Source of the DNA: Ariolimax columbianus
Taxonomy: Eukaryota > Mollusca > Gastropoda > Stylommatophora > Arionidae
Direction of reading: 5' to 3'
NCBI GenBank assembly: GCA_036924085.1
Contig: JAVGWX010000014.1
Span: forward strand, 34,539,936 to 34,603,935
Length of the DNA: 64,000 nt
Below the pieces are notes generated by a model that was given only the letters and a program-made list of their open reading frames with translations, did no database searches and had not been told where the DNA came from. Shown here one piece after another: positions 36,501-48,500 of this stretch (the first letter of the stretch is position 1; each line of letters begins with the position of its first letter). The position numbers and the translations under genes are program-made.

Positions 36501-39500
36501 AGCTGGATAGCACATAAAAACTTAACTTAAATTAATGTCTTTATACTGGATTAGAAGACTCTGCAGAGTCTATACAACCAGTTTCATTTACATTACCTTG
36601 CTCTAAAAGTTATGCGCATCCAATTTACTTGCCACTGGTCTCCATGTTAGTGGACTCATATAATATGATGGTGAAACAAACGAGTGGAAGTGACCTGAGT
36701 TGTTGTTGTTTAATGCCAACAGTGAGCAAGTTAACTCGTTTGTGTGCACTGAAAAGGGTGTTAAGTGGCTGGTTGTAGTAGCTTTCCTCACATATCAAGC
36801 ATGCTGATGAAGGTGGACAGCGGTCCTCCAGGCGATTGTGCTATGCTTGGCTTCATGTGCATGATGCTTACTATTATGGGGATCATGTCTGTCCACATCT
36901 TGTCAGCTAGACTGTCTTAAACATAGCCCGTATTCAGGGAAAGCTAGATGGAAGAGACATAAAGATCTTGGTCGGTATGTTGTGCCTGACCCTGACACGA
37001 CGTCCAGGTCAGTATATTGACCTGAGTAGTAAGAGTGCTTGTTTCTTATAGCTACAGTACTAGCTTGAATCCTCATTATTGATGTGCTCCATTCGGTCCA
37101 ACTGTAAATGGGTACCTGACTTACTTTTAGGGAAGAAAATGCAGCGAGGAAGGGATCTGACCACGCTGCCTCATAAAAAGCTGTTTCCTAGTACAGTCAA
37201 TTCACTAACATTTCATCCCCAATAGCAGTGCCTGCTGTGGGACTACGTGGAAACTTTTATGGCATTTTATATCACACCAAATAGCAATTTCTAACAATAG
37301 TTGCTACTCCCTTCTCATTATATATAAATCTGATGAAGTGTTCTGTTACTACCAAGTTACCTAACATTTAATTCTATTCTACCAGGTGGAGAGCTTCCTG
37401 GAGAGTTTCGCTGTCAGACATTCTGGCGAATGTGGATATCGGTGCAGAGTTTGCATGGAAGAGGTTAGTAGTTGTTTTGCTGATGATCATAATGAAATTG
37501 AAGACTTTTGATCAAGGGTTGCCGAGCTGTGACATAAAATTTCTGCTTGTATGAATCCAAAGTACCACGGAGCAGAGTTTGCATAGAAAAGATTGGTAGC
37601 TGTGTTGCTAATGCTGTGTTATCGTGATCTTCTTCTTTGCGTTCGTATGCTTGTTTTATGCCACCAGATGGGCTGCATCCATGAAGTGACACGTCAGTCG
37701 CAGGTCCTCAATGGTTCCCCACAGTTTTTCTTGTATGTTTCTCTCCTCGGGCCAGGTCTTCTCGCGGGAGTCTTGGTGCTGTGGACATGTTTGCAGGATG
37801 TGTTCGGGAGTCTGGGGTCCTCTTTGACATGTGCATTGTGCAGTCTGTGCTGCTTTCATTTTATGCATATGTGCATTTAGTCTGCAATGACCTGTTCTGA
37901 GGCGAAAAATTGTGGTGTACTGTTTCCTATTAAGTCTATTGATTGGGTCCTGTGGGTATTTACTGTTTGTTGTCTCTATCCACTGTTGTGTATATTTTTT
38001 TTGGATGTTTGCCTTGGCTTCTGGCAGTGACACTGGGTGGGTGAATTGTTCTCTCTGTCTTCCCTCCCTGGCTAGCCTATCCGCCCATTCATTCCCAGGT
38101 ATGCCGCAGTGAGCTGGAATCCACTGGAGGGTGATTTTATTGTGGTCTGAGAGTTTGTTTAGCTGGCATATCAGTTCCCTTTCCATACTATTTCGTGGTT
38201 CTCTTTGTGTGGCCTGCAAAATTTCCATGCAGTTGCACAAAAACACTATTCTGTAATCTTTTAACCACTTTTCATCCAATAGTTTGACTGCTTCAATTAT
38301 TGCCTGTTGCTCTGTTCTTAGATTTGTCGAGGGCTCCCCGGCAGCACTTGCTTTTTCTATAACGGTTCCATCCTATAGAAATATGACGAGTCCCGCCCCT
38401 CCTTTCCTCAATGCTTCCTCTGATGATCCATCTGTGCAGACGTGCGTCCACATGGGTTGAAGATAGGCGTCTCCAATATGCTTTAGGGTTTTTTCTCTCA
38501 ATGCATGGTTTGATTCTTCCACCTTTCTATCGATACCTGGTATTTTCGCTTCCACCATGAAGTTGGGCTGATGGTCTGTATTTTCATATACTTGAATCAT
38601 TTCCCATGTCGTTGGACATTTTGATATGATGTCACTGTTCCTGGCTGTAAGGGCTTTTGATAGATGATTGAAGCTTGTTCTTTTTATGCGGTTTTTTGTT
38701 AATTCATTGACTTTTCCCTGCATTGGATGTTTATTAATACATTTGCATTTTTCTGTCAGGTTTAACATTTTTCCTTTTCTGCGCTCACCGAGGCTCTGGA
38801 GGCATGCTACCGCTTTGAGTTCTCTAATTGGGGTGCTTCGTAGACCTCCGGTAATAATTCTGAGTCTGGTATTCTGTGCCTTGTCTAGTTTTTGTAGGTT
38901 GGTCTTTGCCGCTGTTGCATAGGCACCCATGCCATATTCCAGTGTTCGCCGTACATATCCAGTGTAGACCAGTCTGACTGTGTTTGCATCTGCGCTCCAA
39001 TTTGTCCCTGCCAGTTTTTTCATCAGCCTCAGTCTGAGTGTGGCCTCCTTTTGAGTGTCCTCTAAGTGTGGGGCCCCATGTTAATCTTTTGTCATATCTC
39101 ATTCCTAGGTATGTAGGATTGTTTTCTCTAGGAAGTAGGCTATTTTCTAAATATAGGTTGACATGCTCTGGCTTTGTAGAGAGCGAGAAGAGTGTTGAGA
39201 GGGTCTTGATTTTGTTTATTGTGTCACCCCATGAGTCTGCCCATTTCTTTACTGCATTAATTCCTTCCAGCATTTTTTGCTTTTGCGGTTCCAATGTTTT
39301 CTGCCTGGGTTCATATGGCCAGGTCATCCGCATGGAGTGCCTTGTGGATGTGTGGTCTGAACTGTTTTGGCAGATCATTAATGAAGAGAATAAACAATGT
39401 AGGGGATAGTGATCCTCCCTGGGGAACCCCCTCATGCAGTTTGACCAATTTGCTCCTGTTCTTCCAGCTTGACTCTCGCACATTGTGAGTGCAGGTAGTC

Positions 39501-42500
39501 TTTGATCCAGTCAAGCATTTCCCCCCCTTATTCCGCAGCCCGTTAATTTTAGCATTAGTCCTTTCTTCCAGACTTTATCAAAATCTTTGGTCAGGTCAAA
39601 GAAGGTTGCCAATAGTTTGCATTTCCTCTGAAAGTCATCTTCAATTTCCTGGGTCAGATATGCGGTCTGGTAGTCGGTACTCCTGTATTTTCTATAGCCA
39701 GACTGGCACTCGTCCAGGATTTTGTTTTTCTCAAGGAAAGTTAGCATCCTATTGTTCACTAGCCTTTCCATTGTCTTTCCCACACAGCTAAGGAGGCTGA
39801 TTGGACGGTAGCTTGTTTTGTTTTCTTTTGGTTTTCCCTTCTTGAGGATTGGGATTATTTTTGCCTCCTTCCATTCTTTTGGGAACAATCCTTGAGTCCA
39901 CGATTGGTTTATCAGGTCCAGGAATCGCTGTCTGCCTATTGGTCACAGGTGAGTTATCATTTCATTTGTTTTTGCTTCAGGCTCAGGTGTCTTTTTCATC
40001 TTAAGTTTTCCCATTGCCCAATTCAATTCTTGGATGCTGAAAAGCTTGTTTATTTCATCCTCATTATTTTCTGTCCTTTTCCTTCTCTTTTTTAGTTCAT
40101 TTTCCACCTCTCTAACTCTTACTTTGGGCATGTTTATTTTGGTGTCTTCTTGCAAAACCCGTGGCAAGGAGATTGGCTGCTTGTTTTCCTGTATATATCT
40201 CACCACTCTCTTCAAGTACCGTTTTTGCATGGCTGATGGTGTTCTCCTCATTTAGGCTCCTCACCAGACTCCAAAGTTTTGGGGTGTCTTTCTCCATGTT
40301 GACGGATGCGGTTTTGTCCTGCCAACCTTTTCTGACACACGTGAGTTTTTCCTTTCTGTATATAGCTTGCTGTTTGTTGTGTTCTGGGATATTAAAGTCT
40401 GATGGATCTTGCTCCATAGTGATTCATGCTTTGGTAGCCCTGTCATGCAGTTCTTGTAGCTCCCTGGTCCAGAAAGGTTTATAATTCTATCTTCTGCCTC
40501 GTGGTATTGATTTTTCCGCTGCCTCTGTGATGATGTTTGCAAGTGTTGTAGCGTTTCGTCTTACATTGTTACCGTGATGAAACTGTGGACTTTTGCTCAA
40601 GGTTTTCTGAGCTATGACCTCAAATTTGCTATAGCCGAGAGATATGGTGCTTGTCTCTCAAGAATAAAAGAGCGAAATTCAAATTCAAATTCCACAAGTT
40701 TCATACATCCCATGGTCTCATTTTTTCTTCTATTCAGAAAACTGTTCTTCAAAGTTGGGGAGATACAGCTGAAGAAGACTCTGACCAACCAAGGACACAA
40801 GGGCTTCTGCAGCCTGTACAACAGTGCCAGTGTAGAGGACTATGCTAATTCTGTACTACAGACACTGGATAAAGGTAGGATTACCATTTGTCACATCATT
40901 TCCATTGTGCTCCTTACAAAGCATAGGATCATTGCTGCAACTGGTCCTGCAATTAAGCCTGCACCCAAAGCACTTTGTTCTTGCAGAGATGGGTTCTGTA
41001 GTAATCTGTTTGACATGATGAGATTGCTAGCCCCATGCTCAACTCTCTTTAGTCACCTTCATATACATGTTCGGACATGTTACAGTTGTCCTATTCTTGT
41101 TCACTCGTGTGGATTATTTTTACTGGTACTCATTTAGCTGTCAAAACATTGGCACATGTGTGTCTGTTGCTGTTCTCGGTTCTTGTGCGTTAATTCACAC
41201 ATTCTGAAATTTTATACCATTCAATGACCACACAGGTTTCCGTACGAAAATAATTATAAGTGTCTAGCTCTCAGGGTGCAGTTTTATTGTTTTTTGTGGG
41301 CCCTAAAAAGGACCTTGATGTTGGTTTGTGGGTTTTGTGGGCCCTGAAAAGGGCCGTGAGGGGAACAGATTACCAAGGATCTCTGAAGCTATGCACAAAT
41401 CAGGACATACACATGTTGTTCGTTCGTAGCTGCACAATTTAAAGAGGAGGCCAAAATTATGTGATGTCCTGCGGAATATTGTCGAACGAGTCTAATTAAT
41501 GGACTTTATTCTGATGTCGCCACAGAAACTCACACATATAGGAATCTATCATGTGTCTGTGTGTTCCGTGTTGGTTAGGGTTAGGGTTAGGTGCCCTCCA
41601 ACCATGTGCCAGAACGAACAGGAATGTCCTGCTCACATGTGCGACATCTCTAACGATCTTGGCGAACTGTGAGAGACAAAGTCATAACATGATTTTTAGC
41701 ACACAGTCGCACGGTGTGTATAATTCGTCTTTCCTGCAAAAACTGCACACAATTTATTTTCTTGCGTGTCAAGTGTGACAACTGCAATAAATCCATCTTC
41801 CACGTACGGTGTTACATCTGAGAATGACATGGTATACCGCGCGAATTGAAGAAGCGCGAATTGAAAAGTATGGTGCTTCGTGTGGCTACATTCTACTAAA
41901 TTTGACCTATTATAATCCATGGGTGAATTAACGCACAAGTACCCTGTTCTCATGTAAATGTTTTTGAGTGTTTCTAAATTTCAATTACCAAAATTTTCTG
42001 CTTCATTTGTCATGAAAAAGATATTTTGTTACATTTTCTTGTAGTTTACAGCGAGGCTGCGTAATTTGCGCACTTCTCAGACCGACACATTCAGTTTCAG
42101 CATAGTACATTTTGGGATCAGTTTGCCTTTCTTCAGTGATCCTTATCTTCACTCTCCAGGTGAGATGTAGATACGGAGTAGGGTCCTAGTCCATTCTGGT
42201 TCGCTGACCTAGACTCAAGCAGTCAGCTATGATCCAATGAATGTGATCACTAAAGAAAGGTCTAGATTAGATATTAGGAAATATCTTTTTAGTCAGAGAG
42301 TTATGAATGCTTGGAATGCATTGCCACAGGAAGTAGTGTAGGCATGGACAATTAATGCATTTAAGAATAAATTGGATGCGATAGCTTTTAGAGCAAGGAA
42401 ATGTAAATGAAACTGGTTGCACACAGACTCTGCAGAGTCTTCTAAACCAGTATAAAGACGTTAAGTTACGTAGCTCATTCACTGCGTCTTTGGAACCTCA

Positions 42501-45500
42501 AGTAAATATTATCTCAACTATAAAACATGCGGTTCAAACAGAGAATACACACATTACTATCACTAGTATCATTCTTGTATAATAAAAATAATAGTTGCTC
42601 ATCGCAAATGAAGATGGCCACAGCATCAGACATGTGTATTCAGGTGTGACCACAAATAGCTGTACAGTCTGATCCAAGTACGGCAAACTCTACCACAAGT
42701 GGGCAAATGTTAGTAATTGTGCCGTCTTGCATTCTATCATTTCTCATTTTGCGCAGCTCTCTTTTTCTGCTCCTCAGTACGGATTCTCTTCTCAGTGATG
42801 TGAGCATCGTATGTAACGGCAGTGTGCGAGACTGAGCGGTTTGGAGCTAGCAGCTCCCAGGAGGCAACATCATTGAGGAAACTGTTCAAAGATACTTTGT
42901 ATGGTTTTTTTCTGTACCCCTGATGAGTGCTTGCTGTGAACTTACCATACAACAGTTGTTTAGGGAGGCCCTTATCGGGCATGCGAACAACATGCTCAGT
43001 TCATCTGACCTGGGCTCTCTGCAGCAGCATGTAGATGCCTGAGAGCCTTGCCCTGCTGAGGACTTTATAGTTCTTCACTCTATCGTGAGCAATCCTTTTT
43101 GTGGACCTCTGAGTCAATATTTGCTTCTCTGGTGAGGGCACTACTGAGGTAGGTAAAGCTATCAACTGCTTGTAGATGCTGGCCCTGTACATTTGGTTCT
43201 TGGCAGGGCTTCCCAGGAGCAGGTACAAACATTACTTCCATTTTCTTGGTGCTTACTGTAAAACTAAAGTTAGTGCAACAGCTAAAAACTCAACCATAGT
43301 GGTCTGCATGTCCTGTTCTCACTTGTATTAATGGCACAGTCATCAGCAAAAAGAGGAAATCTAAGATGGATGCTTCTTTCACCTTTGTGGGGGGGGTGTA
43401 ACTTAACTTAACTTAACATCTTTATACTGGTTTAGAAGACCCTGCAGAGTCTGTATACAACCAGTTACATTTACATCAGCTTGCTCTAAAATCTATGCGC
43501 ATCCAGTTTATTCTTAAATGCATTAACTGTCCCTGCCTCCACTACCTCCCCTGGCAATGCATTCCAAGCAGACACCACTCTCTGACTAAAAAAATATTTC
43601 CTAATATCTAACCTGGACCTCTCTTTAATCAGCTTGTAGCTATGCCCTCGTGTTATTGTAGGTGGCTGTATTTTAAAAAATTTGTTATAGTCTAATTTAT
43701 CGATTCCTCTGATCATCTTATAAACCTGTATTAAGTCACCACGAATTCTTCTCTCTTCGAGACACTGGAAGCCGGTTTTTCTGAGTCGTTCCTCATAACT
43801 GTAATTCTGGAATCCCACTATCATCTTTGTCGCTCTTTTTTGTATTCTTTCTAGCATGTTTATGTCCCCTCTATGATAAGGACTCCACACCTGTACACAG
43901 TACTCCAATCTAGGTCTAACTAAAGCTTTATACAGTTTGACGATCACTTCCTTGCTCCTATGTTTAATATTTCTTTTTATCATACCTAACATTGCATTTG
44001 CCTTTTTCACTGCTACCTTAACTTGCTCACTCACCTTTCCTGTATGATCTATTATAACCCCTAGGTGTAGTCGCCACTAATTGAACAACAGCTCATCCAT
44101 CCTGTATTTGAAATATATGTCAGTGGCACAGCCGTGTGTAGCATCAGCAGAAACATAACAGCAAGTGCCATACTAAAGAACATTGGGACCAGCACGCAGC
44201 CCTGTTTGACCCCGTTTATCATGGGAAGCTACAGACAGTTTTTAAGTCATATGGAATCACACAACACAAATCTGACGCTGTTGCATCTTTCCTTGCAATG
44301 GGCATCTATTATTATTTAGTATGAGCTGATTCATGTTTATTGAGAAAGTATCTTCAATATAGCCTTTTCATTACCATTAACTGCTTGCCAGTTTAGTCTT
44401 TGACACAGTCAAATTGCTGTTTTGGTTTTCTCCTGTCATCAGTGGCAAGTGAGACATCTTCACCAGGCATTGCTGGCAGAACTCTGGCCAACATCGCTGA
44501 TGTGCTGGGAGGGATGGCTGGAAGGCAGGGAGGCCTAAGGAGTGGTCCAGCAGGCAACATGTCATGGAGGAAGGCCTTCTCTTACCTGGAGGTAGGCTAA
44601 GGGTGCACGGTTGTAGTAATGGGTGATGTATGCCTTTGATCCTGACAACATCATTGACACTCTTTGTGTCTTGTGTCTTAATCAGGGTTTATGCCTTTTA
44701 TTGTTTTCTTCTTATTTTTATCCGGAGGCAGTGTACGTTGTACTGTTTTGTGCCTAATGGCCCAGTGCATCTGGCTTTAATGCATATTTCAAAAATAGGT
44801 TTACGACTTTGCTGTTTTGAGAATTGGAACCTGGCAAGTTTGGGTTGGGAGTTGTGTCACTAACCATTTTCCCATGTGTCCCCATATGGGTCCATGTCTG
44901 ACACTGATAGTTGGTATGAATATACAGTTGATCTTTCATTTTGATGGCTTGGTCAATCAATCAAAACCTTTCATCTCCCTGTGGAACACAGACCATCAAC
45001 AGATACATACTAAGTGCTCCTGTCCAGCTCTGTTCACGTCTTCCTTATTTCTTTTATGTTTGTCTGAATCTTTCCTCTCCGTGTGTGTTTTTGGTATGCC
45101 TCTTTTTATTTTGCCAGAGACTATAATGTAATGCTGTCAGCTGGTTTCCTTGCCAGCTATGGGACGCTGACCGCCGCAGCCCATACACTGCTCAGCATCT
45201 TGATCCCCATATAATCAGTATAAGATTAACCAATGACAATGACAATTTGTACATGCCAAAAATTGAATTTAAATGATATAACAGCACAACCAGACATGCG
45301 CTGCATTGTTACCCACAGGGAAAGAGATGAGTGGGAAGGTCAACAAACACATGGCGGCGAACGGTCGATGAGGAAGTCAGATCAAGCAGGGTCTCATGGG
45401 TGGAACTCAGTGAGACCATGCTAAACCTAAACCATCACCATTTGACCCTATTTGGACATGACCCCCACCTTCCAGAGGATCTCCCCGTTCACCATCTCTT

Positions 45501-48500
45501 AAAGCAGGCTTAAAGCAAGGATCTGAATTTACCCTCTCCACTATGGTCCCACTCCATCCCATGCACCATCTGGTTAGGTTAAATGGGAAAGACATCATCT
45601 TCATTGCATGCGGCCTGAGACTCGGTCACTCATTGTGTTAATGGATGGTTGACGCAACAGGCCCTTGTTGCCTAAGGGGACTACCTACCTACCTTGCAAG
45701 GTTTCAATCTTCCCATCCCAGGCACCACTGGATTGATATAACTGTTATATCTCATATGTTGAATTCATCTGTCCAATAGGCTGGGAGCTTTCCTCACATT
45801 GTTTCTGCTATGGCCAAGAATAGAGAGAAATGCTATTCTTTTATCCCCGGACACCACTGGGTTTATACAACTGTTATATCTCATTTGTTGTATTCATCTT
45901 TCCTCACATTGTTTCTGCACGGCCAAGGATAGAGAGAAATGCTATTCTTTTACCCCTGGACACTACTGGGTTTATACAACTGTTATATCTCATATGTTGT
46001 ATTCATCTTTCCCTTTCCTCACATTGTTTCTGCCATGGCCAAGGATAGAGTTCTTGTTGTTTAATGCCCACAACTAGAAAGTTTCTTCTTTTGTGTGGGA
46101 CGATAAGGCTAACGTCTGGTCAGGCAAAACACACTGATCAGAGAATGTTAGCCAGTGTCAGGAGAAATATACTGGCCAAGACCTTTACCTGACCTCCTTG
46201 TTGGTCGTCCTGGAAACAGGCCGTTGTCGCTAACAAGCTAACAAAGTGATGTTCGTCATGATCTCCGTAATAGTGAGCGACACACAGATGAAACCAAGCA
46301 TAGCACAACCACCTGGAGGACCCTGGTCCACCTTCATCAGCACATTCAGGATGTGAGGAAAGCTACTGCAACCTGTTACTAAATGCCCTTTTCAGGGCGC
46401 ACGTAGGAGTAACCTAATCATTGTGGGCATTCGCAAACAACTCTATCCACATCAGCCATACTGCCTTATTTACACCTGTTTCCAGAGAACGATACATGGA
46501 AGAGAGATAGCGGTCTTGGTCAGTATATTGTGCCTGACATGGCGTGCTGGTCAGTATGTTTTGCCTGACCGAACTAGCATCTCAGTTCGTCACCAAGGAG
46601 AGAGAGAAATGCTATTCTTTCCACTGGATTTATATAACTGTTGCATCTTATGTATTACATTATATTATCCGTCCAATAGGCTGGGAACTTTCCTCACGGT
46701 GTTTCTGCCATGGCCAAGGAGAGAGAGAAATGGATGAACAGACCCGACCTTTTGATTAGGGCAGCCAGACACTACGAGGGTGCTGCGCAGATCTTGATTA
46801 GGCAGGCTGTCATGACAGCGAAACAGGTGCAGTAAACAATTGTCCCTGGGAATTTAAGGTTTTTGGCCCATGCTGTCATCATCATGTCCCCAAGTGGATG
46901 TCAGGGAGGGAAGAACATATCCACTGCACTCAATATTAGACGGGGACTGGGATCACCACTATAGGTGATCTCTTTTCATGAAGTTTACACTTGAGCATTT
47001 GCGGTACTGGCTTCAATGACAGTATGCAGTGGTCTTACATAATGAGGCTACTAGCCCCATGCACAACTTTCTTTAGTTGTAGTCATTGCATGGTTGGAAG
47101 GTTAGTTTTTCTATTTTTTTTCAAGCTGGGTTCCACTCAAGAGTACATATATTTTACATGTAAGACTTAGCTCCGCCACAATTATTTTTGTTTTGATGTT
47201 TCTGAATATTATCCTATATACGAGGACAAGTCAGTAAATCAGTCACAAATGGCTATTTTTATTAAAACTCAATGAGATATAAACCTTGAAACCATTTATT
47301 ATTGCACTTACATTGTTCCTTATTTTTCAACATAATTTCCATCAGCATTGATACACAGTTTATCAGTGCAAGGACAGACCCATTCAATTCATTTTTGTGT
47401 TCGTCAGTCAGTTGTCTGGGCACCCACTATGACCATACTTTTTAGAAATTTGATTGATCATGCTTTATCCTGTTGGCTAAACCATGTGAACACCCTAATG
47501 CAGTTGCTATACTGCCTAACGTTTCTCGCTTGTCAGTCAGATCATCTCCCCAACCCAGCTTCACATTTGATTCTGTTACAATCTAAACAGAGCGGCCAGG
47601 TTGGGCTTCATCATCAATTTTTGAATGTCCTTGAGAAAATAAATCCTGACATGAGGTGAGAGTCTTGATCAGTATGTTTCACCTGACCCTGACATGAGGT
47701 GAGAGTCTTGGTCAGTATGTTTCACCTGACCTTGACATGAGGTGAGAGTCTTGATCAATATGTTTCACCTGACCTTGACATGAGGTGAGAGTCTTGATCA
47801 GTATGTTTCACCTGACCTTGACATAAGGTGAGAGTCTTGATCAGTATGTTTCACCTGACCTTGACATGAGGTGAGAGTCTTGATCAGTATGTTTCACCTG
47901 ACCTTGACATGAGGTGAGAGTCTTGATTAGTATGTTTCACCTGACCTTGACATGAGGTGAGAGTCTTGATCAGTATGTTTCACCTGACCTTGACATGAGG
48001 TGATGTTTTGATCAGTATGTTCCACCTGACCTTGACAGGAAGGGAAGTCTTGATCAGTATGTTTCACCTAACCTTGACATGAAGTGATGTTTTGATCAGT
48101 ATGTTTCACCTGACCTTGACAGGAAGGGAAGTCTTGATCAGTATGTTTCACCTGACCTTGACATGAAGTGAAGTTTTGATCAGAATGTTTCACCGGACAT
48201 TAAGTGAAGTCTTGATCAGAATGTTTCACCTGACCCTGATGTGAGGTGGGAGTCTTGATCAGTATGTTTCACCTGAACCTGACATGAAGTGAAGTTTTGA
48301 TCAGAATGTTTCACCTGACATTTAGTGAAGTCTTGATCAGAATGTTTCACCTGTACCTGACATTAAGTGAAGTCTTGATCTGTATGTTTTACCTGACCCT
48401 GACATTAAATGAAGTCTTGATCAGTATGTTTCACCTGACCCTGGTTGCACTTACCTGCCACACCTCTACATGTAAAACCATTGCTATTGAAACCACCACA

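Noticed and set aside
41270..41442. Histone gene next to the stem-loops
   Set aside because: No histone H1, H2A, H2B, H3 or H4 codons could be read on either strand within several hundred bases.
41575..41592. Telomere or chromosome fusion site
   Set aside because: Under three TTAGGG units; such short runs occur by chance in AT-rich genomes.
46827..46832. GTGCAG at 46827 as the exon 17 donor
   Set aside because: It would leave phase 0 and shift exon 18 out of frame. GTAAAC at 46832 restores frame and aligns better.
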